NCBI GenBank assembly: GCA_012520295.1
Contig: JAAYOP010000071.1
Span: 1-44,703, forward strand
Reading direction: 5' to 3'
Origin: Clostridiales bacterium
Lineage (GTDB): Bacteria > Bacillota > Clostridia > Oscillospirales > Oscillospiraceae
DNA length: 44,703 nucleotides
The notes beneath the pieces were generated by a model that was given only the letters and a program-made list of their open reading frames with translations, did no database searches and was not told where the DNA came from. Shown piece after piece: positions 16,344-23,800 of the stretch. Both the position numbers and the translations under genes were made by a program. Every line of letters begins with the position of its first letter. The first letter of the stretch is position 1.

Positions 16344-17297
16344 CTATATTTTCTTCCAGACCTTTTCTGCGGCCGCCAGCATCAACCTCTTAGCCTCCTC
16401 AATTGAGCACTCCAGCGTGCATCCGGCCGCCATCCCATGGCCTCCCCCTCCATATTGGCTGCAGATATCGTCTGCGTTTGCGTAGTTAACCGTCCTTACC
16501 GACACCTTGCAAAGATTGTCTCTAAGCTCCGTTATGGTTATGCTTGTCTCAACTCCCTCTATCTGTCCGGCAACTACGGCAATGTCCTCCATGTCGTCTT
16601 CATCTGCCCCGGCTTTATCTATCATTTCCCTTGTTATGGCCGCTATTACAAGCTGGTTTTCCTTGAAAAACTCCAGGCTGTTTATTATATAGCCTTCCAG
16701 CTTCACTCTGCTCTTCGTTTTTGTCATAAAAATCTTTTTATTGATAATTCCGTTCTGCGCTCCGGCTTCCACAAGGGCCGCGGCGGTTTTCAAGGTGTTC
16801 GCCGTTGTGTTTTTATATCTGAAGCAACCTGTGTCGGTAGACACCGCAATATACAGCAGCTGTGCGGTTTCATAGCTTACAGACCCTGCAAGCTCCATTA
16901 AAACATGGTATATAATCTCTCCGCAGGAAGCATATTCACTCATGATAAAGCTTTCTTTGGCATACATTTTATTGGATTTGTGATGGTCTATTGACAGATC
17001 GATTTTCCCAATCAGTTTCTCTGCGTTAATTTGAATAATCTCTTCATCTGCCGTATCGACACTGATTATAAAATCCGGACTGTAATCCTCCGGAGCATGA
17101 TACTTTTCCACATAAGGCAGGTATCTGGAAGTTGTCTGAGGGTTTTCAAGTATATATGCGTTTTTTCCCAACTCTCTGAGGCCATTACAAAGGCCGGCTG
17201 CGCTGCCAAGGGCATCGCCGTCCGGTCTATGATGGGAGATTATCAGAAAATTGTTGTTTTTTCTCAACGCCTGAAGGGTTTGGCTTAAGCTGAACAT
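16344..17297 (-). CDS. nrnA: DHH/DHHA1 phosphoesterase, NrnA-type
   Basis: NrnA-type enzymes degrade nano-RNA and 3'-phosphoadenosine 5'-phosphate, and several also hydrolyse pApA from c-di-AMP breakdown. The 317-residue product has SHHRPDGDALGSA near residue 25 and VDTAD near 84. It also has the DHH motif in SIDHHKSNK near 108, STDTGCFRY near 150, and the DHHA1 signature QYGGGGHGMAAG near 290. The start is the ATG at 17297, six bases after GGAG; the longer frame begins at a TTG that overlaps it. It sits between rbfA and truB as usual. A BusR-like c-di-AMP-type regulator gene lies 5.7 kb away. Confidence 0.93.
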   Translation of the reverse strand: MFSLSQTLQALRKNNNFLIISHHRPDGDALGSAAGLCNGLRELGKNAYILENPQTTSRYLPYVEKYHAPEDYSPDFIISVDTADEEIIQINAEKLIGKIDLSIDHHKSNKMYAKESFIMSEYASCGEIIYHVLMELAGSVSYETAQLLYIAVSTDTGCFRYKNTTANTLKTAAALVEAGAQNGIINKKIFMTKTKSRVKLEGYIINSLEFFKENQLVIAAITREMIDKAGADEDDMEDIAVVAGQIEGVETSITITELRDNLCKVSVRTVNYANADDICSQYGGGGHGMAAGCTLECSIEEAKRLMLAAAEKVWKKI

Positions 17298-17348
17298 ACA
17301 CGTCTCCAATAACCGCTGAGGAAAATCTCCATGGATCTTTTACGAAAT

Positions 17349-17388
17349 CGCGGCTGCCGCTTTTACGGCAAGCGGCTTGCCGTATTAT
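17349..17388. repeat. REP-like GC-rich palindromic repeat, copy 1
   Basis: CGCGGCTGCCGCTTTT is followed by ACGGCAAG/CTTGCCGT and then ATTAT, in the gap between rbfA and nrnA. It aligns over about 40 bp with the copies at 19256 and 41172. It contains two short stems. Confidence 0.65.
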
Positions 17389-17412
17389 TTAAAATACTCC
17401 GGTTTATACAGG

Positions 17413-17769
17413 CTAGTTTCCCTCATCCCCTATGCCAAGCTCGTCTATAAGCTTATTTATATGCGCACCATGAGCTATAGATTTGTCTATTTCAAATATA
17501 AGCTCCGGAGTATATCTCAGGCTGAGATTGCGTCCAAGCTCTCGACGGAGGTAGCCTGCGGCGGATTTCAGTCCCTTAAGAAGCTCTTTTTCATCCACCT
17601 GACCATAATAACTGATAAACACTCTGGCATATCGCAGATCAGCCGTCGTGTCGACTCCCGTCACACTGAGCATCCCCTGACCTACTCTCGGATCCTTAAC
17701 ATTTTTCAACAGATCATAGAGTGTTCTTTTTATATCCTCGTTAATTCTCATAATCTTGTTGGAAGCCAT
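17413..17769 (-). CDS. rbfA: 30S ribosome-binding factor A
   Basis: RbfA binds the 30S subunit during late maturation of 16S rRNA. The 118-residue product is a KH-type fold with RINEDIKRTLYDLL at the start, VKDPRVGQGMLSVTGVD in the first third, and ARVFISYYG followed by LRRELGRNLSLRYTPEL in the second half. The start could be either of two adjacent ATG codons (17772 or 17769) behind GGATGG. It is separated from uppS by only 56 bp. In most Firmicutes rbfA follows infB, which is absent here. Confidence 0.93.
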   Translation of the reverse strand: MASNKIMRINEDIKRTLYDLLKNVKDPRVGQGMLSVTGVDTTADLRYARVFISYYGQVDEKELLKGLKSAAGYLRRELGRNLSLRYTPELIFEIDKSIAHGAHINKLIDELGIGDEGN

Positions 17770-17825
17770 CATGCACCATCCATTCCGCCGTATAGCGCCG
17801 GCCAAATATTATATTTAATCGCTGC

Positions 17826-18572
17826 CTACGCACCACCGTATCGCCTGTCTCTTTTGCTATAGGAGCTGATTGCTTTATCCAATTCACGCTCATTAAAATC
17901 AGGCCACAGGGTATCGGTAAAATATAGCTCTGCGTATGCCGACTGCCATATCAGGAAATTTGATATCCTGTACTCCCCACTTGGGCGAATTATCAAATCG
18001 GGATCGGGAATACCCGCAAAAAAGGTATACTTTGCAAAGGTCTCCTCGGTAAGCTCATTTGCCCTTCCGTCCCGATAGTCCTGGGCATACTTTTGCGCGG
18101 CTTTAATTATTTCATCTCTCCCACCGTAATTCAGGCACAGATTTACCTGAAACCCATTGAGTTTTTCCGCTATCTGACTTGTTTTATTCACCAGCTGACG
18201 AATTTTTGGCGAGAGCTCCTCAATATTTCCCATCACGGCCAGCCGAATACTCTCTTTTTCCATCTTTTCAATCGCTTCATGAAGATATTTTTCAAGGAGT
18301 GCCATTATACCTGATACCTCTTCATCAGGGCGCTTCCAGTTTTCCGTGGAAAAAGCAAATACGGTAAGATACTCTATACCAATATTCTTGCAATAGGTAG
18401 CTATCTTCCTAAAGACTTCGGCTCCGACGGAATGCCCCGCTGTTCGCGGCAATCCGCGTTTTTTCGCCCATCTTCCATTGCCGTCCATTATAATTGCAAT
18501 ATGGCGGGGGAGCTTAATGCTTTCAGCTTTCCCCGCCCTGCTCATCGGCTTTTTTAACTTAAATATGCTCAT
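17826..18572 (-). CDS. uppS: Undecaprenyl (isoprenyl) pyrophosphate synthase
   Basis: UppS condenses isopentenyl units onto farnesyl diphosphate to make the lipid carrier for peptidoglycan. The 248-residue product shows HIAIIMDGNGRWAKKRGLPRTAGH near residue 24, with the catalytic Asp. It also has FAFSTENWKRP, CLNYGGRDEI, and DPDLIIRPSGEYRISNFLIWQSAYAEL at the C-terminal side. The N-terminus has a short extra stretch before the core. It follows frr after 34 bp, the usual Firmicutes order. The expected next genes cdsA and dxr are missing. Confidence 0.95.
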   Translation of the reverse strand: MSIFKLKKPMSRAGKAESIKLPRHIAIIMDGNGRWAKKRGLPRTAGHSVGAEVFRKIATYCKNIGIEYLTVFAFSTENWKRPDEEVSGIMALLEKYLHEAIEKMEKESIRLAVMGNIEELSPKIRQLVNKTSQIAEKLNGFQVNLCLNYGGRDEIIKAAQKYAQDYRDGRANELTEETFAKYTFFAGIPDPDLIIRPSGEYRISNFLIWQSAYAELYFTDTLWPDFNERELDKAISSYSKRDRRYGGA

Positions 18573-18606
18573 GGCGTTATCTGCTCACCTTATTCATGCC
18601 CGGATA

Positions 18607-19164
18607 CTAGATTTCGCTGAGCTCTTTCTCCTTTGCTTCTACAATACTGTCGACTTTCTCAATGTGTTCATCGGTAATCTTTTGCAGATCCTTCTCCACA
18701 TTCTTCAGGTCATCCTCGGTTATCTCAGACTTCTTTTTCATCCCTCTGTATTTTTCCAAGGCTTCTCTTCGGATATTCCTGATTGCGACCTTACTATCCT
18801 CGCCATATTTACGAATCTGCTTAATCAGCTCCTTACGCCGCTCCTCTGTGAGCTGGGGAAACACCAGCCTGATAACCCGTCCGTCATTCTGGGGATTGAT
18901 ACCCAGGTCGCTGGCCTGGATGGCCCGCTCGATGGGCTTTATACTGGATGTATCCCAGGGCTGAACAACAAGAGTTCTGGGGTCCGGTGTGGAAATGGAG
19001 GCAATCTGCTGAACCGGTGTCGGCTCACCGTAATAATCTACCCTTATCTGGTCCAGCACGGCAGGATTTGCTCTACCGGCGCGTACCGTGGCAAATTCAT
19101 TTTTCATTACCTCCAGTGTTTTTTGCATTTTTTCTTTATATTCCTTATATTCACCCTTATTCAT
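18607..19164 (-). CDS. frr: Ribosome recycling factor
   Basis: RRF works with EF-G to split post-termination ribosomes. The 185-residue length is standard. TVRAGRANPAVLDQIRVDYYG, PLVQ-like strands, and KQIRKYGEDSKVAIRNIRREA are family signatures. The long C-terminal helix (KNVEKDLQKITDEHIEKVDSI) completes the three-helix bundle. The start is the ATG at 19164 behind AAGGAG; a 12-residue longer frame has no site. It lies between pyrH and uppS, with a REP-like repeat in the pyrH-frr gap. Confidence 0.96.
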   Translation of the reverse strand: MNKGEYKEYKEKMQKTLEVMKNEFATVRAGRANPAVLDQIRVDYYGEPTPVQQIASISTPDPRTLVVQPWDTSSIKPIERAIQASDLGINPQNDGRVIRLVFPQLTEERRKELIKQIRKYGEDSKVAIRNIRREALEKYRGMKKKSEITEDDLKNVEKDLQKITDEHIEKVDSIVEAKEKELSEI

Positions 19165-19255
19165 AATGAACTCCTTGCACCGCGAACAGATTGCAAACAA
19201 TCAGGTCTCCTGTCTGCCGGGTTATCGGCATCATGGAGCTCTCTGCAATTGATTT

Positions 19256-19297
19256 CGCGGTTGCCGCTTTGTATCGGCAGGCGGCACGCCGTTTTAG
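19256..19297. repeat. REP-like GC-rich palindromic repeat, copy 2
   Basis: CGCGGTTGCCGCTTT, a slightly longer spacer, then CGGCAGGCGGCACGCCG and TTTTAG, in the gap between pyrH and frr. Same order and orientation as copies 1 and 3. Confidence 0.65.
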
Positions 19298-19335
19298 TTA
19301 TCATGAAAACCGGCCTGTTCATCGCTGATATTATG

Positions 19336-20055
19336 TCAATACACCGTGGTGCCAACCTTATCGCCCTCAATAACCTTCAGGATGTTTTCAGGGTTTTCAA
19401 GGGCAAACAAAATAACCGGAATTTGGTTGTCCATTGAAAGAGAGGTAGCCGTTGAATCCATTACACCCAGCCGTTTTAAGAGAATTTCGTTATATGTTAT
19501 AGAATCAAATTTCTTGGCATCTGGGAATAAATGCGGATCTGCATCGTAGACCCCATCTACATTTTTCGCCAGTAATATAGCATCAGCATGTATTTCCGCG
19601 GCTCTGAGAACGGCTGCCGTATCTGTTGAGAAGAACGGATGGCCTGTTCCACATCCGAAAATTACTATCCTTCCCTTTTCAAGATGTCTTATGGCCCTTG
19701 ACCTTATAAAAGGCTCCGCAACGGCACGCATTTCTATGGCAGTTTGCACCCGTACCGGAACATCCATCTGTTCCAGAACATCGGCCAGCGCCAGGCAGTT
19801 GAGAACCGTTGCCATCATACCCATATGGTCTGCCCTCACCCGTTCGACAACTCCGCCTCCATCCTTTACACCCCGCCAGAAGTTCCCACCTCCGACGACA
19901 ACACCTATCTGGACACCCCGCTCCAAACACTTTTTAAGCGTTTTGCACACATTCTTGATAACATCGAAATCCAGACCTCTGCCATTTTCACCCCCCAAAG
20001 CTTCTCCGCTTACCTTTAAAAGCACTCTTTTGTATTTCAGCTTTTTCTTTTCCAT
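19336..20055 (-). CDS. pyrH: UMP kinase
   Basis: PyrH phosphorylates UMP to UDP and, in bacteria, is hexameric and allosterically regulated. The 239-residue product has [14 protein letters not shown] at the start, [11 protein letters not shown] near 52, [13 protein letters not shown] near 75 and [16 protein letters not shown] near 135. [12 protein letters not shown] near 160 completes the amino-acid-kinase fold. GGAGG lies about 15 nt before the ATG, which is far, so a nearer GGATGA may serve. It is separated from tsf by a strong hairpin and has a possible own promoter at 20128-20156. Confidence 0.96.
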   Translation of the reverse strand: MEKKKLKYKRVLLKVSGEALGGENGRGLDFDVIKNVCKTLKKCLERGVQIGVVVGGGNFWRGVKDGGGVVERVRADHMGMMATVLNCLALADVLEQMDVPVRVQTAIEMRAVAEPFIRSRAIRHLEKGRIVIFGCGTGHPFFSTDTAAVLRAAEIHADAILLAKNVDGVYDADPHLFPDAKKFDSITYNEILLKRLGVMDSTATSLSMDNQIPVILFALENPENILKVIEGDKVGTTVY

Positions 20056-20127
20056 ATTACTTCATCCATTCCTCCACTTTTCAGCAGCCAGCAATATATA
20101 GATTTATCAAGGGATATCCGATTATTT

Positions 20128-20156
20128 ATTTTCCGGGAAATACCGCCAAATGTCAA
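20128..20156 (-). promoter_or_regulatory. Possible pyrH promoter
   Basis: On the minus strand TTGACA (20156-20151), a 17-nt spacer and GAAAAT (20133-20128) lie 73 bp before pyrH. The -10 is poor, so this is tentative. Confidence 0.35.
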
Positions 20157-20252
20157 GATTGGAAATCTGCCAATATTGATATCTTACTCATTTTAATACA
20201 AAATTTGCAATTTTAAAAGGGGTTTGTCATAAAAACAGAAAACAGCTTAAAT

Positions 20253-20306
20253 AAATAAATCTCCGCCTGTGGTCGTAATCAATGCGGCCACGGCGGAGAT
20301 TTATTT
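20253..20306 (-). terminator. tsf terminator or attenuator
   Basis: A 15-bp outer stem (AAATAAATCTCCGCC at 20253-20267 with its complement at 20292-20306) encloses a second 7-bp stem. It lies 6 bp after the tsf stop. The AT-rich outer arm gives a U-rich end. It probably sets the drop from rpsB-tsf to pyrH expression. Confidence 0.8.
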
Positions 20307-20312
20307 GTTGAG

Positions 20313-21251
20313 CTATTTTACCATATTAGCGACTTCGTCGGCAAAGTTATCAGCTTTCTTTTCAATTCCCTCGCCGGTCTCGAACCGCACGAAAGAAACA
20401 ATCTTAATCGTCCCGCCTAAATCCTTGGCCACATTCGCTACATGCTTTTCTACGGTTATCTTGCTTTCCTTTACAAAAGCCTGCTGCGTAAGGCAAATAT
20501 CCTCAAAGAACTTTTTCATGCGTCCTTCAACCATTTTTTCCGCCACCATGCGGGCTTTGTCCTCAGGAAGATTTTTTTGCTTGTTTTCCTCAAGAGCTTT
20601 ATTCATCTGAATTTCTCTCTCCCTGGCAACCTCCTCTTCCGGAACGGATGATTGGTCAAGGTACTGAGGGCGCATAGCCGCAATCTGCATTGCAAGATCC
20701 TGTCCCAGCTCTTTAACGGTATCGCTGCCCTTTATATTGTCGGATACTTCCATATTAACCAGAACCCCGATTTTGCCTCCCATATGAATATATGGCGCGG
20801 TAATTCCTGTATCGTAGCGGACAAAGCGGCGGATTTTTATGTTTTCGCCTATTACCTGAATCCTGTCCTGAAGCATATCGGCCACACTTTTTGAAGTTCC
20901 GGGGTATTTCATTGTTAAAAGAGTGTCAATATCAGAGGGATTCTCCTTTGCCACTACCTCCGCCACATCGTCGGCAAACTTACGAAAATCATCATTTTTT
21001 GCGGCAAAGTCTGTTTCTATGTTTACCTCGACCATAGCGGCGGCCCCGTCTTCGGATATATAAGTGCGGCATACTCCTTCTGCTGCAATCCGGCCCGCCT
21101 TTTTCTGGGCTGTGGCAAGTCCCTTTTCACGGAGATATTCTATAGCCTTATCCATATCTCCGCCTGCTTCGGTAAGGGCCTTTTTACAATCCATCATTCC
21201 GACGCCTGTCATATCTCTGAGCTTCTTAACGTCACTTGCAGTAAATGCCAT
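20313..21251 (-). CDS. tsf: Elongation factor Ts
   Basis: EF-Ts is the GDP/GTP exchange factor of EF-Tu. The 312-residue product has the N-terminal UBA-like domain (VKKLRDMTGVGMMDCKKAL) and then EKGLATAQKKAGRIAAEG. NIETDFAAKNDDF near residue 77 is the EF-Tu-contact TDFxAxN motif. Two core subdomains and the C-terminal stretch FVRFETGEGIEKK follow. AAGGA precedes the ATG. It lies directly after rpsB, separated by a small hairpin, in the universal rpsB-tsf pair. Confidence 0.97.
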   Translation of the reverse strand: MAFTASDVKKLRDMTGVGMMDCKKALTEAGGDMDKAIEYLREKGLATAQKKAGRIAAEGVCRTYISEDGAAAMVEVNIETDFAAKNDDFRKFADDVAEVVAKENPSDIDTLLTMKYPGTSKSVADMLQDRIQVIGENIKIRRFVRYDTGITAPYIHMGGKIGVLVNMEVSDNIKGSDTVKELGQDLAMQIAAMRPQYLDQSSVPEEEVAREREIQMNKALEENKQKNLPEDKARMVAEKMVEGRMKKFFEDICLTQQAFVKESKITVEKHVANVAKDLGGTIKIVSFVRFETGEGIEKKADNFADEVANMVK

Positions 21252-21297
21252 ATATAGTCATTCCTTTCTTCACAATTGCTTTCGTTCAATCGCAAAA

Positions 21298-21317
21298 GTG
21301 CCGCAACTGTGCGGCAC
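21298..21317 (-). terminator. rpsB-tsf intergenic attenuator hairpin
   Basis: An 8-bp GTGCCGCA/TGCGGCAC stem with a 4-nt loop is followed on the minus strand by TTTT. It lies between rpsB and tsf and is likely to allow partial read-through. Confidence 0.65.
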
Positions 21318-21358
21318 GTTCGCAAATATTCAAAAACTTAACAGATTTTTCGTTCTTC

Positions 21359-22237
21359 CTACTGCTCCATAACCTCGCCGTCCGAGCCGACTTCTTCATT
21401 CTCTTCCGCGGTCTCAATGGCAGCCGCGTTTTTAACCTCAAAGTCCTCGGCTTCTGCCGCTGCGTCCTCTGATTCAGCCTCGGTTTTGGTCTCTGTTTCA
21501 GTTTCAGCTTCAACAACGCCTTCAGCTTCAGCACTGACTTCAGCCACCGCATCGCTGCCCTGGCGTCCTTCCAGGACTGCATTAGCAATTGTTGCGGTAA
21601 TCAGTCTGATAGCTCTAATGGCATCATCATTACCCGGTATCACATAATCTATCTCGTCAGGATCGCAGTTTGTATCAACGATAGCCACAATCGGTATACC
21701 CAGCTTTCTGGCCTCCGCTATGGCAATGCGTTCCTTTCTCGGGTCAATAATTAAAAGAGCGCCCGGCAGCTTCTTCATATCCTTTACGCCGCCCAGATAT
21801 TTTTCAAGCTTGTTTATTTCATTTGTGAGCTTGACGACTTCCTTCTTGGGAAGCATATCGAATGTGCCGTCCTCCTGCATATTCCGCAGTTGAGTCAGCC
21901 TGTCAATCCTTGTGCGCATCGTTTTAAAATTTGTGAGCATGCCGCCAAGCCACCTGGCATTTACATAAAAGGCTCCGACTCTTTCGGCTTCCTCCTTAAT
22001 GGAGTCCTGTGCCTGCTTCTTCGTTCCTACAAACAAAACGCTATCACCGTTTTCAGTGAGCTCACGAACGAAGTTATATGCTTCCTCCAGCTTCTTGACT
22101 GTTTTCTGCAGGTCAATAATGTAGATACCATTGCGCTCCATATAGATATATGGTGCCATTTTGGGGTTCCATCTTCTGGTCTGATGCCCGAAATGCACTC
22201 CGGCTTCCAGAAGCTGTTTCATAGTTACTACTGACAT
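21359..22237 (-). CDS. rpsB: Ribosomal protein S2 with acidic C-terminal tail
   Basis: S2 binds the 30S head-body junction. The first ~230 residues are a normal S2 ([74 protein letters not shown]). Beyond VLEGRQG, near residue 230, comes an unusual tail of about 60 residues. It is dominated by Glu, Ala, Thr and Ser, with repeated ETETETKTE-like units, and ends GEVMEQ. The total of 292 residues is longer than the usual 230-260. The stop is clean, with no sign of frameshift. AGGAGG precedes the ATG. A strong promoter and a structured leader lie upstream. Confidence 0.97.
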   Translation of the reverse strand: MSVVTMKQLLEAGVHFGHQTRRWNPKMAPYIYMERNGIYIIDLQKTVKKLEEAYNFVRELTENGDSVLFVGTKKQAQDSIKEEAERVGAFYVNARWLGGMLTNFKTMRTRIDRLTQLRNMQEDGTFDMLPKKEVVKLTNEINKLEKYLGGVKDMKKLPGALLIIDPRKERIAIAEARKLGIPIVAIVDTNCDPDEIDYVIPGNDDAIRAIRLITATIANAVLEGRQGSDAVAEVSAEAEGVVEAETETETKTEAESEDAAAEAEDFEVKNAAAIETAEENEEVGSDGEVMEQ

Positions 22238-22239
22238 GA

Positions 22240-22345
22240 ATTTCCTCCTGTTTTTGTTATTACCTCCAGCCGCTTCGTATTTATGCGCCCACCCTTTTCA
22301 GTGCACCTGGGCATATAAATCCGCAGCTGTGCGTAATGCGGAAGT
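22240..22345 (-). promoter_or_regulatory. rpsB leader with two hairpins
   Basis: The ~100-nt leader between promoter and rpsB holds a CCGCA/TGCGG hairpin. A second imperfect stem pairs TATG-CCCA with TGGG-CATA. S2 autoregulatory leaders are known in bacteria; whether this is one is inference from position and structure. Confidence 0.35.
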
Positions 22346-22374
22346 ATTTTAGCACGAATACCGGTGATATGCAA
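22346..22374 (-). promoter_or_regulatory. rpsB-tsf promoter
   Basis: On the minus strand TTGCAT (22374-22369), a 17-nt spacer and TAAAAT (22351-22346) lie about 109 bp before rpsB. Confidence 0.6.
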
Positions 22375-22461
22375 GTTATTTTTCCCTGATTTGCGCTCAT
22401 TTATTAAAAAATGTACTGTTAATTCCCATTTTGTTTTTCCCGTATTCAAAGGCCTGTGCGA

Positions 22462-22737
22462 TTAGTACCATATTTTTTTGCTTCTCTTCTCCCTTTTATG
22501 CTCCTTTACATCCACCAGTATTATATCATCTCCTATCCTTATTATCTTGTCCCAAAATATCACATAATCATCTTCCCTTCCGAATAATCCCAAAATTCTG
22601 CAAGGTCCGGGCACTACAATTGCTATAAGCCGTCCATCCGTGACCTCGACGATAACATCGTCCACAAAGCCCAAGCGGCACCCGTCGCAAATGTTAATAA
22701 CCTCCTTGCACCTCAGATCAGCTATTCTGCACCGCAT
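22462..22737 (-). CDS. ymxH: YlmC/YmxH-family PRC-barrel sporulation-associated protein
   Basis: This 91-residue protein belongs to the small YlmC/YmxH PRC-barrel family of spore formers; its molecular role is not established. MRCRIADLRCKEVINICDGCRLGFVDD is the family signature, followed by IVVPGPCRILGLFGREDDYVIFWDKIIRIGDDIILVD. The C-terminus is basic (KEHKREKRSKKIWY). GGAGG precedes the ATG. In many Firmicutes a homologue follows sigG; here it stands alone between rpsB and the betaine regulator, on the same strand as rpsB. Confidence 0.88.
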   Translation of the reverse strand: MRCRIADLRCKEVINICDGCRLGFVDDVIVEVTDGRLIAIVVPGPCRILGLFGREDDYVIFWDKIIRIGDDIILVDVKEHKREKRSKKIWY

Positions 22738-22891
22738 GGCAAACCTCCGAATATGAGTATTTTAGCATTCGATTGATTTATATTCACCCACTGCATGTAC
22801 CTATGCTATGCGTATACTGACCCTTCTGCCCCGCGGACAGGCCAAAAAGTCCGGCTGCATAAATCCTGAATTTGTATATAACCCTTCCTCT

Positions 22892-22919
22892 TTGCTTAAT
22901 CTACACTTTTTGATATAAT
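22892..22919 (+). promoter_or_regulatory. busR-like gene promoter
   Basis: TTGCTT (22892-22897), a 16-nt spacer and a perfect TATAAT (22914-22919) lie 44 bp before the regulator's start. Confidence 0.5.
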
Positions 22920-22962
22920 GTTAATAAAATTATAAAACATGATATGTAAGAGGTATTGTAAA

Positions 22963-23583
22963 ATGAAACGCCGTACTGTTGCTCCCATATATTCTCAAAT
23001 TGCATTTGATATAGCCTCAAAAATTGCCCGGGGAGAGCTCAGGGAGGGAGAGCGAATTTCCGGCCGTTCCCTGACTGCCAGCCAGTATTCGGTTTCTCCG
23101 GAAACCGTTCGCCGCTCATTCAGGCTTCTTGCCGACATGGAAATATTGGATATTCAGAAAAACAGCGGGGCAATTGTTCTCTCAAAGAGTAATGCTGTCC
23201 AGTATATAGAAAAATTTGAAACAAAAAAGGACATCGGTTTGCTTAAAGAACAGCTTAAAGAACTGCTGAAGGAGCGGGAAAAAATAAATAACCGTATTGT
23301 TGAGGTAATTAATGAAATAATTGATATTAGCGAGCGTTTTCGGAACAGTGATCCTCTTCGCAGCTATGAGTTTCGCATTGCCCCCGATTCTCCCCTTATA
23401 GGAAAGACTATCGCCAACTCCAAGTTCTGGCAGAACACAGGAGGAACCATAGTCGCTATTCGCAGAGGTAGCAGAATAATCCTGTCTCCGGGCCCTTACG
23501 CGGAGTTTTTATGTGACGATACCATTATAGTATCAGGTGAAATCGACGTGTCTGAAAGAGTGGAAACCTTTATAAATCCATAG
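22963..23583 (+). CDS. busR: BusR-like GntR / RCK_C transcriptional regulator
   Basis: BusR of lactic acid bacteria represses the betaine transporter and binds c-di-AMP through a C-terminal RCK_C domain. This 206-residue protein has the same plan. A GntR winged helix at about 1-75 includes RISGRSLTASQYSVSPETVRRSF. A coiled coil at about 90-125 is rich in Lys, Glu and Leu. An RCK_C domain from about 135 shows SPLIGKTIANSKFWQNTGGTIVAIRRGS and LSPGPYAEF. The start is the ATG at 22963 behind AGAGGT. It lies directly upstream of opuAC-AB-AA, with an inverted repeat at their promoter. The symbol reflects domain order and context; ligand binding is inferred. Confidence 0.85.
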   Translation: MKRRTVAPIYSQIAFDIASKIARGELREGERISGRSLTASQYSVSPETVRRSFRLLADMEILDIQKNSGAIVLSKSNAVQYIEKFETKKDIGLLKEQLKELLKEREKINNRIVEVINEIIDISERFRNSDPLRSYEFRIAPDSPLIGKTIANSKFWQNTGGTIVAIRRGSRIILSPGPYAEFLCDDTIIVSGEIDVSERVETFINP

Positions 23584-23640
23584 ATATGTGCTCCTTTCCA
23601 TGTACTGTGATCAGCGTCATCCTAATAAGCTTTTCATTTT

Positions 23641-23680
23641 AAAACTGGCTGCCCTCACAATACAGGCAGCCAGTTTTTTC
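23641..23680 (+). terminator. Terminator after busR-like gene
   Basis: A 13-bp AAAACTGGCTGCC/GGCAGCCAGTTTT stem with an 11-nt loop and trailing T residues separates the regulator from the transporter promoter. Confidence 0.9.
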
Positions 23681-23691
23681 TCCAGGTTTTC

Positions 23692-23720
23692 TTGACAAAT
23701 CAATACCTCTTGTGTATCAT
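23692..23720 (+). promoter_or_regulatory. opuAC-AB-AA promoter
   Basis: TTGACA (23692-23697), a 17-nt spacer and TATCAT (23715-23720) form a strong SigA promoter 81 bp before opuAC. Confidence 0.8.
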
Positions 23721-23733
23721 ATAACAAATCATG

Positions 23734-23767
23734 TGTGACAACTTGTTTGTTTTTGCAGATTGTCACA
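23734..23767. promoter_or_regulatory. Inverted-repeat operator for the betaine transporter
   Basis: TGTGACAA (23734-23741) and TTGTCACA (23760-23767) form a perfect 8-bp inverted repeat around an 18-nt AT-rich spacer. It extends imperfectly outward. It begins about 7 nt downstream of the expected transcription start, a typical repressor position. The BusR-like protein encoded just upstream is the obvious candidate ligand. Confidence 0.7.
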
Positions 23768-23800
23768 TATGAAGTTTTTTTATTTTTAAGGAGGCTATCT

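Noticed and set aside
21286-21647. Lys/Arg-rich and Ser/Ala-rich frames opposite and beside the rpsB tail.
   Set aside because: They are shadows of the repetitive Glu/Ala codons of the S2 tail.
22738-22800. A TGAATA element before ymxH resembling a sigma G -35.
   Set aside because: The best -10 match is 19 nt away with two mismatches, outside the normal spacing.
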